From Lates calcarifer (Eukaryota > Chordata > Actinopteri > Centropomidae): a DNA stretch of 64,000 nt. A program made the position numbers and the translations under genes. The notes beneath the pieces were generated by a model, which saw nothing but the letters and a program-made list of their open reading frames with translations, was not told the DNA's origin and made no database searches. Positions 13,901-31,164 of this stretch are shown in pieces (the first letter of the stretch is position 1; every line of letters starts with the position of its first letter). The stretch is taken from NCBI RefSeq assembly GCF_001640805.2, contig NC_066835.1:23116172-23180171 (forward strand), given 5' to 3'.

Positions 13901-14238
13901 CCTTTCAGATCAGACTTGAGGTGAAAGTTTCCTGTTCTTGTTCTGACTCGGTTTCACCTGAAGATATTCACTGGAAAACAAAGACAAAATGTTGAACTGT
14001 CCCTGTAATCATCCGAGTCACGTTTAATGAAATGTAGCTGCATGTAAAATGTGTAAATTTGTGGATGTTTGTCTAATAATCCGAACATTAAACAGTAAAC
14101 TGCAGTTGAGTGTTTTCTCACCTTGAGCACCTCCTCTTGCTTCACCTTGTCTGGCAGGTCACATTCCTCGGCTGCAGACGCTGCATTGGAGCCAAGCAGC
14201 AGCAGAACCGGCAGAACCACTTTGAACAGAACCCACAT
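10904..14238 (-). CDS. Secreted lipocalin, AGP / saxitoxin-tetrodotoxin-binding-protein-like
   Basis: Six minus-strand exons (14122-14238, 13315-13463, 13115-13200, 12268-12408, 11036-11155, 10904-10929) join in phase to a 212-residue protein, a normal lipocalin size and exon count. Residues 1 to about 22 form a signal peptide (MWVLFKVVLPVLLLLGSNAA). The region corresponding to the lipocalin GxW strand reads FESRWVLVEG, so the usual glycine is not seen. Later landmarks are RKCLTFHVNM, GQVSPYDDKGKADIY, TCPDC, GRMLLIYRREG and LAECLKF, ending EFCKEKKD. Three N-glycosylation sequons (NAS, NNT and NHT) fit a plasma glycoprotein. Fish relatives bind small hydrophobic ligands and in puffers bind alkaloid toxins. 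The ligand here is unknown and toxin binding is not implied. Apolipoprotein M-like is the main alternative name. Confidence 0.83.
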
Positions 14239-16484
14239 CTTGGATCAACAGAACCTGCTGGGTTTGTAGGAACCAGAGGAGGTGAGGTGAGATCAGAGTT
14301 TTCTGACTCTTTTAAAGGTCTGTGACTGATATGAGGTCTGCAGCTGGTCCAAAGTGTTTGTGTACTTCTTCCAGTTATATAAGGAAACTGGCAGATGTCC
14401 AGGTACATGAGGACTGACCCAGAACCCAGGATGAGTGTAGATAACATGAACCTCCGTACAGTGTTTTGGTTTCTGATAAACTTCTGAGAAACGGATGAGA
14501 CCTTTACCTTACTGAGTCATAAACAGACCCCAACTTCATCTGAACAAACGACCACCAATGTCTCTCTGTCCACTGTTAATTACTTCTACTTCAGTAAAGT
14601 ATCTGATTACTTCTTCCATCTCTGAAAGTCGCACAACAACACGAGGAGAGTAACAGCTCCTGTTTTGTCAGTGGTTTGATGGGGACTGAGATCATTTGAG
14701 AAACTGTTTTAAACACATCAAACCACAAAACCTGTGCAGACGATCACGACCGAGGCAAAAAGGTCAGAAAGTCAACTCAGAGAAATTTCCTCCTTTTCTA
14801 AAAACTTCTCCTGCCATTGGCTTCTTAAGGGGGGAACCAGGCTGATGCTAACTTCAGGGCTGGACTACAGAAACACATCATCACTGCAGGACTGTATTGA
14901 CGTGGGTCACTTTAACTGTTGCAGCTGCAAGGAATTATGGGACGTCATCCTCTCTTTTCCTTTCATAGAGGAAAGCCCAGTTTCTCCTCTGCTAAAGGAG
15001 ATGAGACAGGAAGCACTGAAGCTCCTTTCCTCAGAGAACTGGACCCAGATACGGCCGGGGTCAACGTCCTTGTTAATCTTTAACATTCACTTTATTTAAT
15101 TTCCCTGAGGGAGTCATCCCAAAGGATCAATAAAGTCATGTCTAAGTCTCACACTTTCAGTGCGAACAACTTCACTGACACTTCAGCTCCTTTCAGCTCG
15201 TTCCTGATGCTTCAGATCACTCTCTTCAGCTGCGACCTGAACTTTTACTGCCTGGATTTGAAATCAGGCTTAAACTTGTTCCTCTGTTTCAGCCTCCACT
15301 TCAGCTTCTTTCATAGTTTCATCTTAAGATGCATCTTCACTCCTTTTAGTGCGATCTACCGGACTATACAAACGTTTCCACCGCTGTTTCTAAAGGAGAG
15401 TTAACAGGTGAGTTCAGTCTCAGAATCAGAGCAGATTAATTCTCCTGGTTGTTTCAGAATGTGACCTGATGTGTTGAGGCTGCAGAGTCAAACATGTTGA
15501 AGACAAACACAGACTTTGAAATGTTTTCCTGATAAATCAGTGATGACACAGAGGCAGTTCATTTAACCCTGAACCTGTAGGAACAGAAGTGGATCAAACC
15601 AGATTCACATGTAGATTCTGTTAATGTAAAGCTTATTTACACTGAGAACAAACAGAGCTGTGACGTCTCAGGCTTCAGTCTTATCATCTCATTAAAATAA
15701 TACACAGTAAATCATCTCACCCATACTTTTACTCCAACACTTCAACATTTAAACTTTCAGGTATTTTAACTGTTTTGAATGAGAGTGCATATATAGTTTC
15801 ATTTTACAACTTAACCCTTTAAAATGTATTTTTACTGCACCTTCATACATGACCTGTGTGTAAGCAAACCATATTTCATATTTTTTTAAAACTGTGGAAA
15901 AAACTGAATAACTTCCAGAGTCAACCAGGGATTTTTTTTCAAAATGAAAAGTTGTATTTTGGAGCTCAGTGTGAAGTTTGGTGTAACCACCTTTTCTTCA
16001 TTGAGTTACAGCTCAGTCACTTCTTCTCCACTAAGAGGAGCTCTTTACCACTAAAGGCCACAACTTACAAAACAGCGGCAACTAACAGCAAGGACAGTCT
16101 GCTTGTTAAATCTGACGTCAGGACCAATGAAAATCCTGTTTCCTGGTCCAGCTTCTCTGAGTCTCTCCTGTTTTCCAGATGCTGCAGTGCTGAGCCTGTG
16201 TTGTTTGAACAGATCTGAGTCCAAAAACTATTCAGAGTCATTTTACTGCTTCACTGTGATGAGGAAGAGAAGAAGAGGAAATGACTGCAGCTGATAAGTT
16301 ACAGCTTTTAAACCAATGAAGAAAAACAAAGTTTGATGGCAGTGGGTTAGCTAGGTTAGCTGGCTAATGTTAGGACCAGTAAGGACTCACTGGTAAAACG
16401 GGTTTCTTGCTATGACCCCACATCGTTGTGTTTTGGTTTTCAATCTTTTTCTATGCTGCAGAAAAATAGTGAAAGTAGCTAGCT
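14239..16484. other. Intergenic, repeat-derived sequence
   Basis: No gene is supported. The stretch 14830-14890 shares AACAGAAACACATCATCACTG-like sequence with repeat A. About 14920-15050 shares CAAGGAATTATGGGA and AAGCACTGAAGCT with 47490-47560. A plus-strand retroposon tail (TTTCCCTGAGGGAGTCATCC, then AATAAAG) ends near 15140. Confidence 0.55.
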
Positions 16485-17390
16485 AAGATTCAAGATTCAT
16501 GATTCATGATTCAAGAAGCTTTATTTATCCTGAGGGAAATTGCTGTGCACCAGTTGCAATACAGTGGTGGAAAAGCAATACAGTGTGAAGAGAGAGTAGG
16601 AATAAAGCTATTATAAGGAATATATAGGAATAAAGCTAATAAAATAAAGGCTAACATAAAATAAATTAACAAGTAGCTAAATGCAACAAATGCCACAAAG
16701 ATTACAGTAACATAGGTATATACAATATACAACAATACAAACTGTCATTTAGTAGCATAGTTGGAATAAAATAAGTACAAGAACAGAAGTAAAGTGATAA
16801 GGTGAAATGGCATATAAAGTGATAAGTGGCATTATGGCCTCAGGACACAGTGTCTCCACTGTCCCTCTCACGACCAGAGGTAGATGAATTAAATAGTCTG
16901 ATGGCCACAGGAAGAAAGGACTTCCTCTGGCGTTCTGTGTTACACTGGGGGGGGAATGAGTCTGTTGCTGAAGGTGCTTCTGTTCAAGGTTATCACCTGG
17001 TGGAGAGGGTGAGCATTGTTGTCCAGGATACTTTGCAGTTTACACAGCATCCTCCTCTCAGACACCACCAACAAAGAGTCCAGTTGGACCCCCAGGACCC
17101 CTCCTGATGATCCTGCTGATCTTGTTGGCGTCTGCTGCCCTCAGTCTGCTGCCCCAGCACACAGCACCAAAGAAGATGGCACTGGCTACCACCGACTGGT
17201 AAAACATCCTCAGCATGATGTTACATACGTTGAATGACCGGAGCCTCCTCAGGAAATAGAGTCGACTCTGGCTCTTCTTGTAAACAGCCTCCATGTTCTT
17301 GGCCCAGTCCAGTTTGCTGTCCAGGTGTACTCCAAGGTATTTGTAATCCGAGACAACATCCACAGTCACAATGCATCCTTCTTGAATTAG
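16485..17390 (-). mobile_element. 5'-truncated non-LTR retrotransposon with RT C-terminal fragment
   Basis: The minus-strand frame at about 17058-17390 encodes YKYLGVHLDSKLDWAKN, then QSRLYFLRRLRSF and FYQSVVASAIFFGAVCWG. This is the region just after the reverse-transcriptase core in fish jockey/CR1/L2/Rex-type LINEs. The 3' end reads TTTCCCTCAGGATAAATAAAG followed by imperfect GATTCAT repeats, a typical LINE tail. The upstream part is missing, so the copy is dead on arrival. The exact clade cannot be assigned by eye. Confidence 0.8.
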
Positions 17391-17410
17391 TAATTCAAGA
17401 AGGATGCATT
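17370..17410. repeat. Perfect 20-bp-arm palindrome
   Basis: Bases 17370-17389 (AATGCATCCTTCTTGAATTA) are exactly reverse-complemented at 17391-17410, with one base between. It sits where the minus-strand LINE fragment meets a plus-strand LINE tail. Confidence 0.95.
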
Positions 17411-17545
17411 CAAGTATATTATACTCCAGGAAAAGTGCTTGTTGGATGGTCAAACGGTGCCGTACTCTTCCAGTTTTAATTTGGGTTGCTATGTAAATTT
17501 CCCCATTGTGGGACTAATAAAGGATTATCTTATGTTATGTTGAAC
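17391..17545 (+). mobile_element. 3' tail of a second LINE/SINE, plus strand
   Basis: It ends TTTCCCCATTGTGGGACTAA, then TAAAGGATTATCTTATG, which is the standard 3' terminus of fish LINE and LINE-tailed SINE copies. Only about 150 bases remain. Confidence 0.7.
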
Positions 17546-18200
17546 ATAATTTGTGACTTTGAACACTTTCACATGATGTTCATGTGACCTAACAGCTCTC
17601 AACACCTCCTTGCATCTTTGATGATCTGATAACAAGTGAACCGTTCTAAGTACAGGTGTGAATGCACCCAAGATGCATTGAACAAGCACTGACATCCAGT
17701 CGCATTCAGAAGTGGTCTGGACTGTATATGGATTTAGCTTTGTCCATGAAGTCTGAACACTCTTAAAAAGAGATTCATAAAGAGTGCGTCAGACATCTTG
17801 GCCAGTTTGGTTTACCTGGAATACACCAAGCAGTAGACCTGGTCTGGGAAGTGTATCGCTGCCTCCTGCAGGTTAAAAACAACAGCACATTGGGTCTTTG
17901 CAAACAGAAATGATGTACGTGTTTATCTGCATGTAGAGCAGGGAAGTGAGATCTGGTCACAGGTGATCACTGGAGATGCAGGTGTGAAGTGACTTACTTA
18001 GAGCTATCCACTTGTGATTGGATCACCTGAGACGTATGTTAATACCTGGTCTGAACAGGGTCTTTGTGACAACAGGGTTTGATCGACCCAAAAAGGTTTG
18101 AATTTGTACAAATTAAAAAAGGGCCCCCACAAACTCCAACTAAAGGGTTCAATATGTGTCAAACAACTTGTTCCTACAAAGCTTTGTCCAAACATATCTA

Positions 18201-18535
18201 TTCAATTCAATTCAATTCAATTTTATTTATATAGCGCCATATCACAACAAGAGTCATCTCAAGGCACTTTTCATATAGAGCAGGTCTAGACCGTACTCTT
18301 TAAAATAGGTATTTACAGAGAGAGACCCAACAGATCCACCATGAGCAGCACTAGGAGACAGTGGCAAGGAAAAACTTCCTTTTAAGAGGCAGAAACCTCG
18401 AGCAGAACCGGACTCAGGGTGGGCGGCCATCTGCCTCGACCGGTTGGGTTAAGAAGGGGGGGGGGGGGGGGAGGGGGGGGGATAGCAAGTTAATACTGAG
18501 TTAGTAACATGTAACATGGGATATGAAACCATACT

Positions 18536-18574
<39 letters not shown>

Positions 18575-18960
18575 GCTCAGTGCATCATGGGAGATCTCCC
18601 AGCAGTCTAGGCCTATAGCAGCATAACTAAGGGATGGTTCAAGCCTGAGCCAACCCTAACTATAAGCTTTATCAAAGAGGAAAGTTTTAAGCCGACTCTT
18701 AAAGGTACAGAGGGTGTCTGCCTCCTGAAACTGGGAGAAGGTTCCACAGTAGAGGAGCCTGATGACTGAAGGCTCTGCCTCCCATTCTACTCTTGGAAAC
18801 TCTCAGCATTTTGGGAGAGCTAAAGGCAATGTCCACACGCGAAGGTAAAGTCAAAGGCCTCCCTCCTTAGAGAGGGAAGAGGTGCAATGAATCACTCCAA
18901 CAAGTACACTGGAGCACTTTCATACAGTCTCTCGAGGACATTGATGGTGTTGTACTTGGT
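18201..18960 (+). mobile_element. Teleost interspersed repeat starting (TTCAA)n-TTTTATTTATATAGCGCC
   Basis: It starts with TTCAA repeats and then TTTTATTTATATAGCGCCA, and continues with AAGGCACTTTTCATATAGAG and CAGAACCGGACTCAGGGTGG. It includes a poly(G) tract (about 18456-18480) and a (GA)n tract (about 18541-18570). This family is widespread in percomorph genomes. The copy has no open frame, so it is non-autonomous. The right boundary is approximate. Confidence 0.75.
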
Positions 18961-19733
18961 TCCACACACAGAAGATGAATGTAGTTGTGTAAACAATGAC
19001 AGAAATTAACTTTGGAGAGAAATTCAAACCCTGCTTATTCTCTTACCTTCAATCACTGTGTGAAGTTGGTGTGTATGTTGGATCTTCAGTTTCTGAGCAT
19101 TACAGAAATTATCTAACAGTGTTGTCATTTCTGTTGGAGTACACAAACCGAGATCTAACTAAATAATACTGTACGTTTCAAACAAACTTGTTCATACTAA
19201 GCTTCTGAACACATCTAAGGGCAAAGGTCTTTCTGTTACTATTTGAGTGTCCACACCCACAAGTGAGGCTTTCTTACTTTTGCACACCATCAAAATTTGC
19301 AAAAATTTACCAAATACTTCCTTATTTGATGTACAGACAAAACAGAGAAATAACAAGAACAGAAAATCAATTAGTTCCTCTGTCAACAAATTAATCAAAC
19401 TGCAGCTGTTAGTTTTTTAAAGTTCAGTCATCTGATCCTGAACCACATCAGGACCAGGACCTGCTCCTTCAGGTCTTAAACCGTCTCCAGACTGAGCCGG
19501 TAAATCAGTGTGTTAATGAAATGTGATGTGAACTCACCGGCTGCTGATCATCCTCAGACTGATGTTTGACCTCAGAGACTGAAGAGTGAGAAGAGGAAGA
19601 GCTGAGGCCCAGTCCAGTTCCAGCTGCTCCACAGATTCAACCACCACAGTTAGAGAGTTACAGGAAGCTGTGTGTGTGTGTGTGTGTGTGTGTAGCTGAT
19701 GAATCACAGGAAGCAGCTCTGTCATGTTTCTCA

Positions 19734-19739
19734 TTTATT
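19734..19739 (-). promoter_or_regulatory. Candidate poly(A) signal of vps45
   Basis: An AATAAA on the minus strand lies about 350 bases beyond the vps45 stop codon. Other hexamers are possible. Confidence 0.45.
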
Positions 19740-19832
19740 GGTGTTTTGAAGTTAAAACCTTCAGACTCTTTAAAGGGACATTCCACCCAGTAAACTAACA
19801 TTAAACATGGAGGCCAGTGGACTGTCAGTGTC

Positions 19833-19966
19833 CTCTTTATTAGGTACACCTGCCCAGTCTACCACAGCCCAGTCTCTTGTTGTGAAGCCTCCTGTTCAGT
19901 GTTTGTTGATGTCTGGTGTTGTACTGGACTGTGTTAGACCACAGGTGTTCCTAATATTCTGAACAG
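19833..19966 (+). repeat. Short element with TTTATTAGGTACACCT / AGGTGTTCCTAAT ends
   Basis: The left end CTTTATTAGGTACACCTG and right end ACAGGTGTTCCTAATATT are near inverted copies, as in a small terminal-inverted-repeat element. A related end (AGGTGTTCCTAATAAAGTG) occurs at about 24481-24500. Confidence 0.6.
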
Positions 19967-20089
19967 CTGTGAAACTGAAGCACTGCTCCTTTAAAACAAC
20001 AACAAACATGGACGCACAATGTCGGGAATGTTTTTTTTCTTTTTATCCAACGAGCTTCTTCAGGACTCCGTCCATCTGTCCATGTGTTC

Positions 20090-24743
<4,654 letters not shown>

Positions 24744-26454
24744 GGCGGCGACGACACAACAACAAACAACAAACAAACCGCAGCAGCAGCTGTGTTTCCT
24801 CCGGTACCGACTCACAGATCCGGTCTCTAACCGTTCAGAACAAAACCAGCTGAGCTGCGACAACAACAAGCGGCAGCTTCCGGATTCTCCACGTCATTAC
24901 GCCGCACGCACGGGCGCTGCGTTAGGACGTAGTTAACGTTTTTTTTTGTTGTTGTTGTTTGTTTTGTTTTTTTAATGGAAGTTCAAATATCTCAGAATAT
25001 TTCTTAAAACAGAATTTAAGAAGCTGAATTTAGTGTCTCTGATAATATACAGTGTGTTCATTTAGTACAGACAGACTGTCGCCATATTAATAAATGTGCT
25101 GCATAGAAATAGAGACTAAATGGAAATGAGACCATTAGATAACATATGTTCTATGTTACTGCGGAAAACACTGAACCCACTGAACAAAGCTCATTCTTCA
25201 GTATCAGTAACAGTATCGATGGTAAACATTTTTCATCGTTATAATCAATCTATGTGAAGGATAAATGGATCTTTAAAATAAAGGATATGAAAATATTTCA
25301 TTTAAACATTTATAAATCTATGGTTTAATCCACAGAACAGATTATGAATCGTCTCTGCGTGTATTTTAAGACCTTATTTAGATCCATATCAGGGCTGTTC
25401 CTGGTGTATCTCAGAAATTTATAAACTTAATATTTAGATCTGACGGCTCAACTGTTAGCTGAGCAACATTAGCAAAGCTAACACTTATGAGAGAAAGTTT
25501 AAAATAGTTTAGTGGTGAAAACCACGACTGAAAACAATGGAAGATATTTTCAACCAAGTGTTTAAAACCGCATGTGGTTTCACAAACGTCTGTTGTTGAA
25601 TATTTTATCATTTAAACAACAAATGGTTGTTGTTTAGGAGCTTAGCTAACAGGGAAGCTTAGCTGGAAGATAATGAGCCTTATAGATTTAATGCAACTTA
25701 TCTATAGTTGACGCACAGATCTGTAATTATCGCTGTGCTCATATTTATTGACGTTATGTTGTTAATTTAATGTCTTCGACGATCAGGTTAACACTAAGCT
25801 AGCCAGAGGCAGCTAACTAGCATCAGTGTGAATTGTTTCATATTTATAAACTACAGGAGCGACAGCGGACATGTATCCAGAGGCTAATTTAGTCTTACCA
25901 TAGTTGGATGTTTTAATGAAACTGTTTCGTTGAGACTGAAGCGACATTCATTAATTTGCAGTAACTTTGATGAGGTGATCGCAGCTAACATTAACTAGTT
26001 AGCCAACATTAGCCCGTTTGACCGTTCATAGTCCGCATCCAGAACACTGAGCACGGTACCGGTACCGGACGGTGTTAGCGTTTACTTTTACTATAGCTTT
26101 TTAAGTTCTCGTTTAAGTCTGAATTACATATTATTTGAGTCAAATCAGTGAATAACCGGACCGGAAGAGTTTAAAATGTCATGTTAGCATGCTTATCTCT
26201 GTTAGCAAGCAGACATTAGGGTCGGTTCAACTCGAGGATGGACACTGCTGATGGTGGTTGTATTAATGTGAAGACATATTTATAACTGTATCAGATGAAT
26301 AACGGATGAAAACAGGTATACGTGTTAGTTTCTTTTTCTTTTTTTTTTTAAATTCAAACTGAATGGAAATGGCTGCTGAGTAAGATATCCCTCCGCCTCC
26401 GTGCACTCTACCAGCACCAGGAGGAGGGGACGTGGCGGAGGGATACAGTTGTAG
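24744..26454. other. Divergent intergenic region between vps45 and pogz
   Basis: This region separates the start codon of vps45 (minus) from the first exon of pogz (plus), so it probably holds both promoters. It is A+T-rich with many scattered TTAGC/GCTAA words, and short CpG-rich patches lie near 24880 and 26400. No gene is seen. A perfect 12-base inverted repeat lies at 26386-26445. Confidence 0.55.
26386..26445. promoter_or_regulatory. Perfect 12-bp inverted repeat near the pogz 5' end
   Basis: TATCCCTCCGCC (26386-26397) is exactly reverse-complemented by GGCGGAGGGATA (26434-26445). It lies directly upstream of the presumed first exon. Paired protein sites or a hairpin are possible; the function is unknown. 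Confidence 0.5.
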
Positions 26455-26617
26455 CGCCGTCGTCAGTCCAGGTTTGCAGCCTCAAACGGTGCTAACAGCT
26501 AACAGCTCCAGTCTGTGGACATCACTCATTCAATGAGTATTTTACAGAAAGACTACGTTTAAAAGCGGAATTTTTACGGAATAAGTTTCTATTTAACATA
26601 TAAACGCTCCGGACAAG
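26455..26617 (+). other. pogz: Probable 5' UTR exon of pogz
   Basis: A strong donor (GGACAAG, GTAAGAGG) at 26617/26618 precedes the coding exon that starts at 27415 after CTCTGCAG. The left boundary (transcription start) is a guess; no TATA box is evident. Confidence 0.45.
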
Positions 26618-27428
26618 GTAAGAGGGCGCCGACTCCACTTTTTGTGCGGTTATCATGCAGAGTTATTGAAGTCACTGAGTTAGCTGGTAGGTTAGCCTGT
26701 TAGCATTGATAGATGAATGCTAGATTGACTGAGGGGGAGGAGGAGGGGAAGACTGGTGAAGAGCTCAGCATCACTGCTGTGAAGTAAAACACTCACAGTT
26801 TATTAATGTCTTGTTTAAATCAGCAGACAAACTGTAAAGTCAGTAAACTGATTTAGTTTGTGCTAACACTGTTAGCCTGTTTGTGCATTCATTAACATGT
26901 TAGCCTAGTTTGCTAACCGGCTGATCTGTACATCTTTTATAGCCTTTTTATTGTTGATCAGTCCTCAGTCAGTTCACAGATAAATAGTCCAGTGAGGAGA
27001 ACTTTTACACATAAAACTTAGCAATTGTCCTTTCATTTTCATCGTATTTCAGTAAAACTAGAGACAAAAAGAAAGAAACAACAGACAGTTTCACAGTGTT
27101 CCAGATAGCATGGCTAACTGTGAGCTAATAGTCACATGGACGTTTATATGAAGATAAAAGTGAAGTTTATCCTTGAAATACTAAAAAGTAAAATGTGTGT
27201 GTATGTTATCATTGGTTATTTGCATTAATGGTGATTATATGTCTGTTAATGAGAATAAATGGCCATACGTGTCATTGACAAATATAATAACAGCTGTAGT
27301 TTCACAAAGACAGGAAGTGTGACAGACATGTGATATAACTGTTAGTAAATTCATGGACTTGATCAATGTATTCTCAATGTCAGTGTGTTCTCACCTGGTG
27401 TCTTCCCTCTGCAGGTGAGAGGGGGACG

Positions 27429-28327
27429 ATGGAGGTGGAGTGTGCAGCAGGCGGAGGCTCTGACCTGCTGATGGAGTGTGATGAAGAGGAGCAGGAGGTT
27501 TGGCCTTCATCACCAGAGACAGACGAAGAGGAGGAGGATGAAGGTGAACAGATAAAACAAGGTGTCTGCATTGAGTTAACTAAACACAGTAACAGTAACA
27601 AGACTCAGGAGGGTTTGAAATATTTTCTCTGACCTGCTGTAATGTTTGTTAGAAAATGTTTTTCTGAAACAGCTCTAGCGCTGCTGATCCAGACCAGTTA
27701 AACAGTTTGCTTTTTTAACTGGGTAATCCATCTATCAGTGTCTGCTGTTTATCCAGGTTGAGCATAATGATTATCTCACGTTAATATAAGGGAGAATCGA
27801 TATCTACAGCTGGAAAAAAGGGATAAAGGTGTGAGTGTGTCAGTAAATTCAGGCCTGAACATCTCCATTCTGTGGTTTTAAAAAGGTCTTTTAAATGTCT
27901 TAATGTAACTTGGTGAAACAGAAACATGCAGGATCAGGTGTTTCAGGTGTTTCAGGTCTCAGGTCAGTCACTGTCATGTGTCTGATATCATCTCATTAAA
28001 TCTTTATACCTGAGATTTCACTGAACTAAACTCTGCTCTTTGTTCTTTTAAAAGCTGAAAAACCAGTGACTCTGTGTCTGCAGGTCTGGAGGCTGATGTC
28101 AGTCCCATGGAGCAGGGGAAGGAGACTGACCCCCCAGCAGTCAGGATCATTCCCATCCCAGTCCAACCAGTGAACAGCTGCAGCCCCCCCCCAGTCCACA
28201 CAGTGAAGGTAACAGGATGCTAACAGCACTGATGTGACGCTCTGTCCACACTGATGCACCTCTGTGTTTAAACTACAACCTGTCACTGTTCACTCCAGGT
28301 GTGTTGTGATTGGATTAAATTTACCTG

Positions 28328-28362
<35 letters not shown>

Positions 28363-30383
28363 CAGTCGTCAGGTGGCCTGGGCTTCCTGGTGAATGGTCG
28401 GTCGGTTCCTCTGCTGCCTGGAGGTCAGTACAGTTCACTGTGCTTTCTGAGCTCAGGTCCTCATAAAACTCACATCACTGAGAGTCATCGATGAGTCGAT
28501 CAGTCAGTGTAACTGTAAGGTCCTCACCTTAGGTGTTTTCACTCAGCTCATGACGTGAATATACAACGTGAAAATGTGAGAGACTCACCTGTGAATAAAC
28601 AGAAGATGAAGCTCGTCCAGTCCTGTGGAGGAGGCAGAGAGCAGCTACCAGGATCCTCAGACCAGAGCCTCTGACAGGCTGAGGCTGTGATGAGTTCATT
28701 CACTAAATCAACCTCCTTCCAGAAAAAAGTCATCACTTTTTCATGGTGTAGTTTTCACGCTCTGTGTGAAAGTCCTCGTACGAAAAACAACAGCAAGAAA
28801 AACTAAAGTGAGGTCCAAATGAAGACCGACTGTGTCTTTGTGTTGTAGGTGTTTCTCAGATCAGACCTGATCATCAAACAGTTAAACTCAACAGGTAATA
28901 ATCACCTGTGTGTTGATGCTGCAGGTGGAGGTGTGGAGCTGAAGCTGCGCTCTCATCCTGGAGGTTCAGCCAGTGGGTTCACTACAGTCCAGATCCCCGT
29001 CACTCTGACAGTCCACAGTCCTGCAGGGACCCAGCTCATCAGCACCACGGCCTCCCTGACTGCCTCCGTCAGCTCACACACGCTCCCTGCTCCTCCTGCT
29101 GCTCTGCCCGAACCTGCACCTGAGGCTGAGCCCACTCCCATCATCACAGGTACCCCCCACCCCACCCTACCCTCAGTGTGATGCAGGTTAAAGTCCTGGT
29201 GGTTTCCTGACCTGTCCGTCCGTCTGTCCGTCCGTCTGTCTGTCTGTCTGCAGGTGTCGTCTCAGGTGAAGCAGCTCAGAAGGTTCTGAGTGACCACAGA
29301 GTGAACTTCAAACCTGGCCTGCCTCAGGTCGACCTGAAGACTCCGCCCTCTGCTACTGCACCTGCCCCACCCACCCTCCCCCTCCCCTCCCCTCGGCCCA
29401 CCCCCAGCAGACTGGCAGCGGCTCACAAGCCGCGACGCAAAGGTTCGACTGAAGCTGCAGGTTTCTGTTTGAGTCTCTGAGAGTCTGGAGGAAGTTTTTA
29501 TTTCAGCAAACTGAAGCTTCTCCTCCTCCTCACCAGCTGTCTGTCTGTGTCTCTGTCTGTGTCTCTGTCTCCTCAGGTCAGGGACCGGTCCCTCCTCCAG
29601 ACTGTCTGGTCTGTGTGTCTCAGTACAAACTCATCACAGAGCTCAGAGGATTCATGTGTGTAAGTCCTGCAGACCAAGAACCAGACTCAGACTCAAACCC
29701 AGACTCAGACCACATGATGTCATATAACTGAAACAAATGGTGCGTTCAGGAGTCTAAACAGAGCGTGGGGCGTTCATGTGTTCATCAGCTGTAAGCAGAG
29801 TTCCTGACTGAATGATGGCTGTGGTCACAAGAACAAGAACATGTTCTGACCTCCTCTTCCTCCTCCTCCTCCTCCTCCTCCAGATGTGCAGTCCTGAGAT
29901 CGCTCAGAGTCTGAAGAACCTGAAGAAGAAGAACAGATCTTACAGGAAGCACAGAGACAGGAAGACTTCTAGAGACTCAGGGAGCAGCAGTAAAGTGTCC
30001 AGGACTCGACCTGGACCTGGACCTGGACCTGGACCTGGACCTGGACTCCCTGCTGTGAGTTTACTCTGCTGTCTGTTAAACCTTTACTTTCTGTGTCTCC
30101 CTCAGTCTGACCTGGTCTCTCCTCTTCAGAGGACTCGCAGGTTGTCTGATGACCTCCTGTCAGGCCAGTTCACCGCCCCCCCCTACAACATCCTCCATCA
30201 GGACCAGTCCGAGCCCCCCTCAGACCCCCCCCATGGTAAACTGGTCATACTGGTGGAGGACTTTTACTACGGCTCCGCCCCCGGACGGAGCGGGCTCAGA
30301 CCCAGCCTGCAAGGCAGGAAGTTCACAGGACCGTACCGCTGCATTCACTGTTCCAAGACGCTGCGCAACAACATCCAGTGAGA

Positions 30384-30433
<50 letters not shown>

Positions 30434-31109
30434 CACACCAACACTCAGTGTCCAGTTTATTAGGAACAGCAGATTCCTGTAATGAGTCCTTCTGATGTTT
30501 CAGATGTGTTGATTCACAGACAGCTGTTTCTGTTCTTTTGTTCACCTCATTGATATCAACAGACTGTGATTAATAAACTGTCAGCTTGCTGTGTTTTGAT
30601 GCTGGAACAAGCTGCAACAATGAGTCAGTAAACTGAGAAAATGAGAAAGAAAAAGAAAACTTCTCTTAAATTAAATAATCGTTTGAATAATTTTTTAAGC
30701 AAAAATGTAAAAATATCTGATGTATAAACCAACTCCACCACGGTCACATGACGTCAACGTCTCCACCACTAAGCTTCCAACTGGTCATTTCATTTAGCTC
30801 TGAGCTCTTCTACAAAAGCCTTTCTTCTTAGAAAGTTAGTGAGAGTTTGAAAGAGCATGAGTAGAAACACAACGAGGCTGTAAAGGTGGACTGGTGAGTA
30901 GATGGGTTTTCAAACCACAGAAGAAGTGACGTTAGTGGTTTTGTGTCTCAGGTTGATGAGTCACATGTGGCAGCACGTGACCATGATGTCTCAGGAGGAC
31001 GGAGACGTGGACTCAGCCTCTTCATGTCCTCACTGCTTCCGTCACTTCCTGTCCCCGTTCAAACTGCAGTGCCACCTGGAGGCTGTTCACAGCCAGTACA
31101 AGTCCACAG

Positions 31110-31164
<55 letters not shown>

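Noticed and set aside
14734..15404. Two plus-strand open frames of 121 and 88 residues
   Set aside because: They overlap repeat debris, including a retroposon tail, and have no recognisable protein similarity.
28848..28893. Possible extra pogz exon reading [15 protein letters not shown]
   Set aside because: It would leave only about a 30-base intron before the next exon and break the phase. Skipping it makes the full model close at 1262 residues.
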